From Bacillota bacterium (GTDB taxonomy: Bacteria; Bacillota; Bacilli; Paenibacillales; NBRC-103111): 64,000 nt of DNA. Shown piece by piece: positions 52,332 through 59,915 of this stretch. Below the pieces are notes generated by a model. That model had not been told where the DNA came from and searched no databases. It worked only from the letters and a program-made list of their open reading frames with translations. The position numbers and the translations under genes are program-made. Location: NCBI GenBank assembly GCA_023386955.1, contig JAEWIS010000031.1:62001-126000 (forward strand), given 5' to 3'. The stretch's first letter is position 1, and the number at the start of each line of letters is the position of its first letter.

Positions 52332-52382
52332 CCGGTTTCCGGTCTGCGGTATCCGGCTTCCAGCCTCCGGTCTCCGGCTCCG
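52332..52382. repeat. Heptanucleotide tandem repeat, about 7 copies
   Basis: CCGGTTT, CCGGTCT, GCGGTAT, CCGGCTT, CCAGCCT, CCGGTCT and CCGGCTC follow one another without gaps. The tract is in noncoding sequence between helD and the perR-like gene. Confidence 0.7.
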
Positions 52383-52451
52383 TTTCCTGTCACCTACACC
52401 CCTTCCCTTTTTTCACAACCTCTCTTTATGCCGCACCTTCCTCTCGCCATC

Positions 52452-52636
52452 CTTACGGACTCAGGATTCATTATTTGGCTAAAAATAGGACCTTTTGCTG
52501 TCTTGCGGACTGAGCGGCCCTTATTTGATGTTAAACCCTCAGTTTTGGCCCCGAAAATGGGAAATAACGAATCGTGAGTCCGCAAGAAGTAAAAACGGCT
52601 GTCCAATCGCAAAATAGCGGATTCTCAGTCCGTAAA
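52452..52636. repeat. 185-bp four-repeat palindromic element, family C
   Basis: The 24-base repeats start at 52452(+), 52502(+), 52563(-) and 52613(-), offsets 0, 50, 111 and 161, exactly as in family A. Here the repeat reads TTGCGGACTGAG (or close), variable bases, then CTTATT or ATTATT. The sequence differs from family A but the geometry is identical. Confidence 0.85.
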
Positions 52637-52866
52637 AAACCCCGAGCCGCGCAGAAACCCAAGGTCCGACAGCACGTAATGACAGGCAGCTGCAGACTCC
52701 GGACCATTAACACCCCCGAGACATGCGGATGTTAGCTAACCTTCGCCATCGTTTTGTGGGCGGTTCGCCCTCTACACTATGTATGCGGTTTGTCACTTTC
52801 ATTTATTTGAAGGGTGTAAACAATTATAGGATAATAAAGGATAGCTGCTTATTACACGACTGAAAG

Positions 52867-52909
52867 TTGCAGATTCCTTAAAGAGGTTTTATAATTAGAC
52901 TTATTCTAA
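52867..52909 (+). promoter_or_regulatory. Promoter and Fur/PerR-type operator of the perR-like gene
   Basis: TTGCAG (52867-52872) and TATAAT (52890-52895) are 17 bases apart. Immediately downstream TTAGACT-T-ATTCTAA (52895-52909) is a 7-1-7 inverted repeat with one mismatch, the layout of a Per/Fur box. It suggests autoregulation. Confidence 0.65.
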
Positions 52910-52935
52910 TTAATAAATGCCAGGGGGTCTGTGCC

Positions 52936-53328
52936 GTGAAACCAAAGGGTCTCTTAACGCCACAGCGGAAAGCCATTCTGGATGTCATATGCGACTCATC
53001 AGACCATCCTACCGCGGCGGAGATTATGGACCGTCTGCGGGAGAGAGGCTGCCAATTCGCTTACGGAACGGTATACAATACACTGAAATATTTGACTGAA
53101 ACCGGCCAGATCCAGGAGCTGCGTGTAGGGGAAGCCTGCCGCTACGATGCCCGGACGGAGCACCATCACCACATCCAATGTACAGTTTGCGGAAAGGTGG
53201 ACGAGGTGTTCGCTCCCATTCCCAAGGAATGGGCCGAGGAGGTAGCCAGGGAAACCGGATATCTTCTGGATCAGGACCAGTTATTGCTGAAAGGAGTGTG
53301 CGCCTCATGCAGGGCACAAACAAGCTGA
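52936..53328 (+). CDS. perR: Fur-family regulator, PerR-like
   Basis: This 130-residue protein has a winged helix (10-65, TAAEIMDRLRERG...AYGTVYNTLKYL) and a dimerisation domain. Two CxxC pairs (Cys82/85 and Cys122/125) form the structural zinc site. Metal ligands of the PerR type are visible: His24, Asp71, His76-79 and Asp89. This pattern fits a peroxide sensor, though other Fur members cannot be excluded. The GTG start has GGGGGTC six bases upstream. Its 3' end overlaps the next gene by 22 bases. The peroxiredoxin operon just downstream has a matching operator. Confidence 0.85.
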   Translation: MKPKGLLTPQRKAILDVICDSSDHPTAAEIMDRLRERGCQFAYGTVYNTLKYLTETGQIQELRVGEACRYDARTEHHHHIQCTVCGKVDEVFAPIPKEWAEEVARETGYLLDQDQLLLKGVCASCRAQTS

Positions 53329-54089
53329 CAGCGGAGGAAAAGGACGAAATCAGACGGTTTCTCCCGCCGGGCGTGGACCCGGAGGAGGCCTATTGCAGCG
53401 TAACCAACCGGATTGTGATCGTCAGCCCGGTACCGGGGACGCTTCATGAGCTGGTACGGGAGCTGGCGGCGGCCTGTTACGATGTGATGGTATTCCACCA
53501 TGCCGACTATTCCCTGCTTGTCCAGCTGAAGCCGGATCTTCTGATCCTGGATTTCACCCGGCAGGACCATGCTCCGGCCCTTGAAGGAATTACTAACCTG
53601 GAGCTGTACGGCACCAGATTGCTGCAGTTGGTTCCCCCTGTTTCCGGGGCATCACTCAGACTGGTTTCGGCTGCTTCCTTGGCATGGCCCTCTTCGTTAG
53701 GTGGAGCCTTGTCCGCAATCAAAGCCCAAATGGCGCAGGCACCGAAAGTTTCTAAGACAGCCCTGCCCCTTCAACAGGAGGGGGTCCTTCTATTAAAGGA
53801 TCTGCTGCTGGACTTAAACCGGTATATCGTACAGCGCGGCACACACCGGGTAGAGCTGACCCGGACGGAATTTGATCTGCTCCGGGTGATTCTGGAGGGC
53901 TGCGGCAAGGTGCTGTCCCGCCAGGAGCTGTTGGACCGGGTATGGGGAGAGGGATATTTTGGCGGAAGCAATATTGTGGATGTTCATGTCCGTTCCCTGC
54001 GTCAGAAGCTGGGCGATGATCCCAAGAATCCCTCCTATGTTGGTACCGTCCGCGGCATCGGCTACCGGGCTGTGGAAGAAATCCTTTAG
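53307..54089 (+). CDS. OmpR-type winged-helix regulator with degenerate receiver
   Basis: The protein has 260 residues from the ATG at 53307 (AAAGGAG ten bases upstream), starting within the perR-like gene. The C-terminal 90 residues are a clear OmpR/PhoB DNA-binding domain (RTEFDLLRVILEGCGKVLSRQELLDRVW...VDVHVRSLRQKLGDDP...VRGIGYRAVEE). The N-terminal half resembles a receiver: an Asp remains in LLILDFTRQ, but the acidic pair at the end of strand 1 is replaced (IVIVSPVPG) and a 35-residue leader is added. No kinase is adjacent. It probably works without phosphorylation; its targets are unknown. Confidence 0.8.
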   Translation: MQGTNKLTAEEKDEIRRFLPPGVDPEEAYCSVTNRIVIVSPVPGTLHELVRELAAACYDVMVFHHADYSLLVQLKPDLLILDFTRQDHAPALEGITNLELYGTRLLQLVPPVSGASLRLVSAASLAWPSSLGGALSAIKAQMAQAPKVSKTALPLQQEGVLLLKDLLLDLNRYIVQRGTHRVELTRTEFDLLRVILEGCGKVLSRQELLDRVWGEGYFGGSNIVDVHVRSLRQKLGDDPKNPSYVGTVRGIGYRAVEEIL

Positions 54090-54149
54090 TTTACGTCATC
54101 ATTTGTTCACTTTTTCTTCATCAAACCTTCATGCAGATTCCGGATAGGC

Positions 54150-54197
54150 TTGTTAAAATGTATCCATAAGTTATATTTAGTCTAATTATTAATTAGA
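54150..54197 (+). promoter_or_regulatory. Promoter and perfect Fur/PerR-type palindrome of the peroxiredoxin operon
   Basis: TTGTTA (54150-54155) and TATATT (54172-54177) are 16 bases apart. Four bases downstream TCTAATTATTAATTAGA (54181-54197) is a perfect 8-1-8 palindrome. It shares TCTAATTA with the operator before the perR-like gene. Confidence 0.65.
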
Positions 54198-54240
54198 AAT
54201 AAATGTTACCTAATGGATTCTACAAGGAGGCTTGAACCCT

Positions 54241-55164
54241 ATGTATGACGTAATTATTATCGGCGGCGGTCCTGCCGGAGCAACAGCGGCCATCTATACC
54301 GCCCGCGCCAATCTTTCCACCCTGGTGCTGGATAAGGCTCCCGGAGCAGGCGCCCTGGCGCTGACCCACAAAATTGCCAACTATCCCGGTGTAACGGGCG
54401 AAATAAGCGGCAAGGAGCTTTTGGATACCATACGGGATCAGGCCAAAAGCTTCGGTGCCACCTTCGAAACCACCTCCATTACTGCCGTAGACCTGGAGGG
54501 TGAAACCAAAACCGTCTTTACAGCCGAGGGCATGTACCAGTCCAAGGCCGTTATTGTAGCCACCGGCTCCAAAGGCCGCAACCGGATGCTTCCCGGCGAG
54601 GAAAAGCTTCTGGGACGCGGTGTGAGCACATGCGCTACCTGTGACGGAGCCTTTTTCCGGGGCAAGGAGGTAGCGGTAATCGGGGATTCCGAGGAAGCGG
54701 TGGAGGAAGCGATGGCTTTGACCAAATTTGCCTCCAAAATCCACTTCATCGTGCCACGGCCGGACCTTCAGGGTGTGGACGGGTTCCCGGAGCTGGAGAA
54801 TACCGTGTATATGCCCAAAACCCGCCCCATGGAAATCCTCGGCGACAGCAAGGTCAGCGGCGTAAAGCTCAAAACCGCCTCCGGGGAAGAGCAGCTGCTT
54901 GAGGTGGACGGCGTGTTCGTCTTCCTGTCCGGCAGCAAACCCGGCACCGACTTCCTGTTAGGCCAGGTGCCTCTGGATGAAGCGGGCTTCATGGAGCTGG
55001 ACGCCTCGATGCAATCTCCTGTTCCCGGCGTATTCGGAGCCGGCGAGGTTCGCCGCACTCCCGTGAAGCAAGCCGTAGTGGCCGCCGCCGACGGCGCCAT
55101 TGCCGCCATGGCCGTGGATAAGTTCATCAACCGCCGTGCCAGTCTGATTCCCCAATACAAATAA
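54241..55164 (+). CDS. Thioredoxin-reductase-like FAD/NAD(P)-dependent oxidoreductase
   Basis: This 307-residue protein has the FAD-binding IIIGGGPAGATAAIYTARA at the start, the redox pair Cys131/Cys134 (STCATCDGAFF), an NAD(P)-binding segment (EVAVIGDSEEAVEEA) and the C-terminal GVFGAGEVR. It matches the thioredoxin reductase family. Being followed by glutaredoxin and peroxiredoxin genes, it probably reduces the glutaredoxin rather than classical thioredoxin. A comparable reductase-glutaredoxin-AhpC set is known from Clostridium pasteurianum (Cp34/Cp9). The ATG at 54241 is preferred over TTG at 54232, which lies too close to AAGGAGG. Confidence 0.9.
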   Translation: MYDVIIIGGGPAGATAAIYTARANLSTLVLDKAPGAGALALTHKIANYPGVTGEISGKELLDTIRDQAKSFGATFETTSITAVDLEGETKTVFTAEGMYQSKAVIVATGSKGRNRMLPGEEKLLGRGVSTCATCDGAFFRGKEVAVIGDSEEAVEEAMALTKFASKIHFIVPRPDLQGVDGFPELENTVYMPKTRPMEILGDSKVSGVKLKTASGEEQLLEVDGVFVFLSGSKPGTDFLLGQVPLDEAGFMELDASMQSPVPGVFGAGEVRRTPVKQAVVAAADGAIAAMAVDKFINRRASLIPQYK

Positions 55165-55185
55165 CCCTATAAGGAGAGATTTCAT

Positions 55186-55425
55186 ATGTCCGCAAAAGCC
55201 GTTGTTTATTCCAGCACCCACTGCACCTTCTGCAAGCAGCTCAAGGCCTACCTGAATGAGCAAAATGTGGAGTTCGAAGAACGCAATATCGATGAAAGCG
55301 AAGTTTACGCCAAGGAGCTGCAGGATCTGGGCATGAGCTCCGTGCCCGTAACCGTGATCGGAGAAACCACCATTCTGGGCCTCAACCCGACCCGGATCAA
55401 AAAAGCCCTTGCCGCTTTGGCCTAA
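55186..55425 (+). CDS. Glutaredoxin-like protein
   Basis: This 79-residue protein has a thioredoxin fold with the active-site CTFC (Cys13, Cys16), the cis-proline segment SSVPVTVIGE and the helix start GLNPTRIKKAL. It probably shuttles electrons from the flavoprotein upstream to the peroxiredoxin downstream. AAGGAGAG precedes the ATG; gaps to both neighbours are 20-50 bases. Confidence 0.92.
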   Translation: MSAKAVVYSSTHCTFCKQLKAYLNEQNVEFEERNIDESEVYAKELQDLGMSSVPVTVIGETTILGLNPTRIKKALAALA

Positions 55426-55475
55426 ACAGTCCCTATTTATAATAGAAAAACCAACATTCGAGGAGGAAATCATTC

Positions 55476-56036
55476 ATGAGTCAAGTTGTCGAAACCGCCG
55501 TTGTCAAAGTGGGCAAACCCGCCCCTTCCTTTAACCTGTTGTCCACCAAAAACCTGGAAACCCTGGAGGAGCGCGTAGCTCTGGAGGATTATAAAGGCAA
55601 ATGGCTGGTTGTGTTCTTCTGGCCCTTCGACTTCACCTTCGTATGCCCGACTGAAATTATCTCGCTCAGCGACGCTTACGAGCAATTCCTGGATCTGGAC
55701 TGCGACATCGTCGGCATCTCCACCGACAGCGTCCACACCCACCGCGCCTGGATCAATACTCCCCGGGATGCCAAGGGTATCGGCGACATCAAGTATCCGC
55801 TGGCTGCGGACTTCACCAAGGTGACTGCCCGCGCTTACGGCGTATTGGATGAGGAGCTGGGCGCCGCCAACCGCGGTCTGTTCATCATCGATCCGGAGGG
55901 CATCCTGCGTTACCAAGTGGTCACTGACCTGAACGTGGGCCGCAGCGTGGACGAAACCCTGCGTGTGCTCCAGGCTCTGCAAGCCGGCGGACTGTGCCCG
56001 GCCAACTGGAAGCCCGGCGACAAAACCCTGGCTTAA
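55476..56036 (+). CDS. AhpC/Prx1-type 2-Cys peroxiredoxin
   Basis: This 186-residue protein has the peroxidatic Cys57 in FDFTFVCPTE and the resolving Cys174 in GGLCPANWKPG. The segment before the active site reads FFWPFDF rather than the usual FFYPLDF. It reduces hydrogen peroxide and organic peroxides in the cytoplasm. It is the last gene of the three-gene operon. The GAGGAGG ribosome site is strong, so it may be made in larger amounts than its partners. Confidence 0.95.
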   Translation: MSQVVETAVVKVGKPAPSFNLLSTKNLETLEERVALEDYKGKWLVVFFWPFDFTFVCPTEIISLSDAYEQFLDLDCDIVGISTDSVHTHRAWINTPRDAKGIGDIKYPLAADFTKVTARAYGVLDEELGAANRGLFIIDPEGILRYQVVTDLNVGRSVDETLRVLQALQAGGLCPANWKPGDKTLA

Positions 56037-56083
56037 TTATTGCCGGAAGGCATTGCCTCTTCCCTGTCTGAGAACGCACATTC

Positions 56084-56168
56084 GGGATATGCCCCTCTTC
56101 CACCCGTCCGTGTAAAGCTTGGGCATATCCCTTCTTCCACCCGTCCGAGAAAACTCGGGCGGGTGTTT
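56084..56168 (+). terminator. Double stem-loop terminator of the peroxiredoxin operon
   Basis: A perfect 11-bp inverted repeat (GGGATATGCCC at 56084-56094, GGGCATATCCC at 56121-56131) is followed by a second stem with near-perfect arms (CACCCG-CCGAG and CTCGG-CGGGTG, 56138-56165) running into TTTGGTTTG. TTCTTCCACCCGTCCG occurs nearly unchanged in both halves as a direct repeat. Confidence 0.7.
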
Positions 56169-56254
56169 GGTTTGCGGGTAAAGAATAGAGGTATCTCCCC
56201 GCTGTTGCCGGGAGATAGTGGTAATAGGATCAAACCTTGAAGGAGGAGAATGCT

Positions 56255-57589
56255 ATGCAGGACCGAAAGAGAAATCGGCCGCTCCCATGGGCGCTGGCCA
56301 TCTGTTTCTTGCTGTCTGTGCTGGCCGCAGGCTGCAGCAGGGATAAGGCTGCCCCCTCCCCTGCCGCACCGCCTCCTATGGCTGCCGCCTCCGTGTCCGC
56401 CGTAACGCCTGCTCCCTCGGCTTCGTCTGTTATACGGGCCACTGCATCACCAGTCAAACCGGGGAATCCGGCTGCCGCCACCGGCAGCTCAACAAGCACC
56501 TCCCTTCAGGACAGGCTGAAGAATATGACCCCCGAGGAGAAGCTGGGACAGCTCTTGATCGCCGGACTGGACGGGACGGAAGCCGGGGAGGAGGCCCGTC
56601 GTTTAGTTACGGAAACCCATGTGGGCGGCTTCATTCTGTATAAACCCAACATGACGGATGCCGGGCAAACTGTCACCCTGTTGAACCGGCTGAAGGAATT
56701 CAACCGTCCCTCCGGTATTCCGCTGCTGCTCAGCGTAGACCAGGAGGGCGGCAAGGTAAGCCGGCTGCCCGTCGATATTGAGCTGCCTGCCAACCGGGAC
56801 CTTGCCGCCGGAGGCACACCGGAGCGGGCTAGGGCGTTGGGCAAGGCCGTGGGGCAGGAGCTTAAGGCCTTCGGCTTTAATCTGGACTATGCGCCGGTGC
56901 TGGATATCAACAGCAATCCCGCCAATCCCGTGATCGGCCCCCGTTCCTACGGCTCTGATGCCAAAACCGTTAAGCTCTACGGGTTAGCGGCCATGCAGGG
57001 CCTGCGGGAGGGCGGCGTGATCCCCGTGGTCAAGCATTTCCCTGGGCATGGGGACACCTCCACCGATTCCCACCTGGAGCTGCCTGTGGTGAACAAATCC
57101 CTGGCGGAGCTGGAGAAGCTGGAGCTTCAGCCCTTCCGGGCCGCCGCAGAAGCCGGAGCGGAAGCCGTCATGGCGGCGCATATTCTGCTGCCCCGGCTGG
57201 ACCCGGATTATCCGGCTACCCTATCACCGGCCATTATCACCGGGCTGCTCCGGGAGAAAATCGGCTACAGCGGCGTTGTTATCACCGATGATATGACCAT
57301 GGGCGCCATTGCCAAGCATTACCCGCTGAAGGACGCTGCCGTCCGGGCTGTCTTGGCGGGCTGCGACCTGGTGCTGGTCGCCCATGGCTACAGCCAGGTG
57401 CAGGAGGCGGCGCAGGGATTGAAGGAGGCGTTGGCCGACGGCAGGCTGACCTGGGCTCGGGTAGACGAAAGCGTCGCGCGGGTGCTGGCCCTGAAGGCCT
57501 CGCGGCAGCTGGCGGACACGCCTGTTGCGGCGTCCCCGGACATCGGGGCGCTGCGGGCGGCGGTGAAGCAGGCGCTGGCCGTGCCATAA
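56255..57589 (+). CDS. nagZ: GH3 beta-N-acetylhexosaminidase lipoprotein (NagZ type)
   Basis: The protein has 444 residues from the ATG at 56255 (AAGGAGG upstream). It has a lipoprotein signal ending VLAAGC (Cys27), an Ala/Pro/Ser linker to about 85, then the GH3 barrel. Key motifs are LLSVDQEGGKVSRLP, KHFPGHGDTSTDSHLELP (the histidine general acid/base loop) and the nucleophile Asp in VVITDDMTMGAI. It trims N-acetylglucosamine from peptidoglycan fragments. As a lipid-anchored exo-enzyme it acts outside the membrane, as in other Gram-positive bacteria. It appears to be a single gene. Confidence 0.93.
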   Translation: MQDRKRNRPLPWALAICFLLSVLAAGCSRDKAAPSPAAPPPMAAASVSAVTPAPSASSVIRATASPVKPGNPAAATGSSTSTSLQDRLKNMTPEEKLGQLLIAGLDGTEAGEEARRLVTETHVGGFILYKPNMTDAGQTVTLLNRLKEFNRPSGIPLLLSVDQEGGKVSRLPVDIELPANRDLAAGGTPERARALGKAVGQELKAFGFNLDYAPVLDINSNPANPVIGPRSYGSDAKTVKLYGLAAMQGLREGGVIPVVKHFPGHGDTSTDSHLELPVVNKSLAELEKLELQPFRAAAEAGAEAVMAAHILLPRLDPDYPATLSPAIITGLLREKIGYSGVVITDDMTMGAIAKHYPLKDAAVRAVLAGCDLVLVAHGYSQVQEAAQGLKEALADGRLTWARVDESVARVLALKASRQLADTPVAASPDIGALRAAVKQALAVP

Positions 57590-57692
57590 GCCTGCGTACC
57601 TGCCGCGCTGGCGTACCTTTGTGCCGCTGCGGGCTCTCGCCGTGCTCCACCTTGCCGTTCCGCTCCGTGCCGCGCCCTACCGAGTCGCCCGT

Positions 57693-57876
57693 CTAAGGAA
57701 TATGAGAAGGCTTATTTTAGCAAAAGTAGCCGGATGCAATTTGTAACGAATATGAGCCACCTTATTTCCTGCTCAGGAGCGGATTTCAGCTGATTGTGAC
57801 CAAATAAGCTTCCTCAGATTCGTTAAAACGGGAAATGAAGCCAAATTGGCAAAATAACGCCGCTGAGATTCGTTAG
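57693..57876. repeat. 184-bp four-repeat palindromic element, family B
   Basis: The repeats start at 57693(+), 57743(+), 57803(-) and 57853(-), offsets 0, 50, 110 and 160. The repeat reads TAACGAATATGAG (or TAAGGAATATGAG), variable bases, then CTTATT. It lies between two convergent genes in a 452-base gap that otherwise holds only the terminator at 57984-58015. Confidence 0.85.
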
Positions 57877-57983
57877 GCTCGTGGCCCGTGTTGGCAAGAC
57901 ACGGCCCAGGAAGCTGCCGCAAGTGCTGAGCATGGCGAGGCTTTTGCAGGTAGTCCCTGCCTTGGATGCTCGATCCAACAAAA

Positions 57984-58015
57984 AAACCGCCGGAGCCATG
58001 GTGATCCGGCGGTTT
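57984..58015. terminator. Perfect 11-bp terminator stem
   Basis: AAACCGCCGGA pairs with TCCGGCGGTTT. On the minus strand it is followed by TTTTTTTGTTGG and serves the small gene at 58042. On the plus strand GCTTTTGTTTT follows. Confidence 0.85.
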
Positions 58016-58041
58016 GCTTTTGTTTTAGGGGGGATGCATAG

Positions 58042-58308
58042 TTATTGCAGCAAAAACGGGTCAGCCTGCACCTCAAAGCCATGCTGCTCCAGCAGATAAC
58101 CAAGGTAGCGATTTTCCTTCTTGAAGTTCCAGTCCGCCGTAAACAGCACCTTGCTGGCAAATGTGTATCGGGCGATCAGCGCACCGGATACGTACAGCTC
58201 AAAGCTCTCCGGATGATGATTCAAGGCGTATTCCCCCTGAATATAATCCGTGTCCGGCTCCCGCTTCTCCAATGCGGTGAGCAGAATGCTCCTGATCTCG
58301 TTTTTCAT
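58042..58308 (-). CDS. Small protein of unknown function
   Basis: This 88-residue soluble protein starts at the ATG at 58308, with GGAGGGT nine bases upstream. It looks like a compact alpha/beta domain (ESFELYVSGALIARYTFASKVLFTADWNFKKENRYLGYLLEQHGFEV). I do not recognise the family. It follows the FAD oxidoreductase on the same strand after 113 bases and has a strong terminator. Confidence 0.65.
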   Translation of the reverse strand: MKNEIRSILLTALEKREPDTDYIQGEYALNHHPESFELYVSGALIARYTFASKVLFTADWNFKKENRYLGYLLEQHGFEVQADPFLLQ

Positions 58309-58421
58309 AGGAATCACACCCTCCGGGGATAATCCGGTCCAAGTCTGTCTTCAAACCCGCTTGACAACCGGTTATCAGAATTGTTCGACAACAGAGGGGC
58401 AATCCCTTCATCATTTCATGT

Positions 58422-59792
58422 CTATTCCTTGACGGAAGCGGCTTGGGCAGCCAGCTCTTCCCCCAGCCAGGCGCCTTGGGCCACCAGCTTGTGCTGGAGC
58501 TCACCCACGTTCACCTGACGGGAGGTAACGCCTCCGGCCTGTACCGCCAGCGCGGCGGCGGTTCCTGATGCTTCGCCCATGGCGAAGCAGTTGGGCATCA
58601 CCCGCAGCGAGCCCTGAACCACCCGGTCCGAGGAAGCGGCCCGGCCCGGCACCCATAGATTGTCCAGCCCCTTGGGCAGCAGGCAGCGGTAAGGCACACC
58701 ATGGGATTCTCCGGGGTTCAGGCGGTGAATCTGGGTTTTCCCCTTGCTGTTGGCCATATGAACATCAATAAAGTACGAATTGCGGGCGATATCATCCGGG
58801 AAGCTGCGCAGCTGCATAAAGTCCTCGGTGACCAGCACGTAATCCCCTTCAATCCGGCGGGTTTCCCGGATACCCAGCTGCTCACCGGTAGCCACCACAT
58901 GGACCTGCTCGAAGCCCGGCACATACTTGCGCAGGAAGTTCACCTGCACCTGCACCAGCTTGCGGCCCTCCATCGCCCCGCGGGTGAGATCCTCGGGTTT
59001 GGTGCCGTCGATTCCGAACACATGCCCGAAGTTAACGCTGACCAGATCGTCAGCCAACCAGGCAAATCCGGATACCTTCTTCCGGCCCTCGGGAAGATCG
59101 CCGTTGTCCATGGCTTTCTGAACAGCCTGAGGAATTTGACCACCGTCCCCGCTTTCCTCGAGATATTGCATAAAGCGCTTCTGGTCCGCACGGGCCAGCA
59201 CATAGCACATGGTGCCCGGCTGGAGCTCGCCATCTTCGCCGCCCTTCTGGAAGGGTGCACCCGCACGTGCCGCAAGGTCGCCGTCTCCGGTGGCGTCGAT
59301 GAAATATCTGCTTTTTACCACAGAAAGCCCGGACTTGTTGGCCAAAATAACACCCTCCAGCCGACTGCCATCCTCCGCCATCAGCACATCCGCCACAAAG
59401 GTGTGGAACAGCACCCGGACCCCTGCTTCCGTCACCGCAGCATCATAAACCAGCTTCAGCACCTCGGCGTCAATGGGCACCCAGTCCAGCTCTTCCCCGT
59501 AACGCTCCCGGAACACCGCCGGGCTGGCCGCCTTCATGCTCTCCAGAAGCTCCAGTCCGATCCCCCGGATAACCGGCTTTTCCTTATCTGTGTACGGGCA
59601 AAATGCCGGAACCAGCGCCAGCGTCCCCATACCGCCGAGAAATCCGCGCTGCTCAAGCAGCAGCACCCTTGCACCGTTCCGCGCCGCCGCCAATGCCGCC
59701 GCCACCCCGGCGGGGCCGCCTCCTACTACCAACACATCCGTTTCTGCCGCAACCGGCAGCACTTTTGCCGCAACCCGATATCCTTCGCTCAT
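58422..59792 (-). CDS. FAD-dependent oxidoreductase (FAD_oxidored family)
   Basis: This 456-residue protein has an N-terminal dinucleotide-binding motif (VLVVGGGPAGVAAALAAARNG), the family's FLGGMGT turn, YFIDATGDGDLAARAG in the middle and a C-terminal GEASGTAAALAVQAG. Members of this group are found in carbohydrate-breakdown loci, but their substrates are mostly unknown. AGGAGG lies eight bases before the ATG. It diverges from a LacI-type gene, which probably controls it. Confidence 0.88.
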   Translation of the reverse strand: MSEGYRVAAKVLPVAAETDVLVVGGGPAGVAAALAAARNGARVLLLEQRGFLGGMGTLALVPAFCPYTDKEKPVIRGIGLELLESMKAASPAVFRERYGEELDWVPIDAEVLKLVYDAAVTEAGVRVLFHTFVADVLMAEDGSRLEGVILANKSGLSVVKSRYFIDATGDGDLAARAGAPFQKGGEDGELQPGTMCYVLARADQKRFMQYLEESGDGGQIPQAVQKAMDNGDLPEGRKKVSGFAWLADDLVSVNFGHVFGIDGTKPEDLTRGAMEGRKLVQVQVNFLRKYVPGFEQVHVVATGEQLGIRETRRIEGDYVLVTEDFMQLRSFPDDIARNSYFIDVHMANSKGKTQIHRLNPGESHGVPYRCLLPKGLDNLWVPGRAASSDRVVQGSLRVMPNCFAMGEASGTAAALAVQAGGVTSRQVNVGELQHKLVAQGAWLGEELAAQAASVKE

Positions 59793-59822
59793 CCTCCGAA
59801 CCTCCTGTAGGAATGTTTTGAA

Positions 59823-59837
59823 GCGTATTGGGTACGC
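59823..59837. promoter_or_regulatory. Candidate operator dyad between FAD oxidoreductase and LacI genes
   Basis: GCGTA-TTGGG-TACGC is a perfect 5-bp inverted repeat in the divergent region, 31 bases from the oxidoreductase start. A TATAAT at 59856-59861 lies nearby on the plus strand. Confidence 0.4.
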
Positions 59838-59915
59838 CTCTGATTACTTTCAGTGTATAATAAAGATAAGCTTCCGTTTAGTTATCATTTGGTTTACATA
59901 AAGGAGAATTATGCC

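Noticed and set aside
52147..52482. A 111-residue reading frame in the helD-perR gap
   Set aside because: It runs through a terminator and the heptamer tract, has a strange composition, and lacks a ribosome site.
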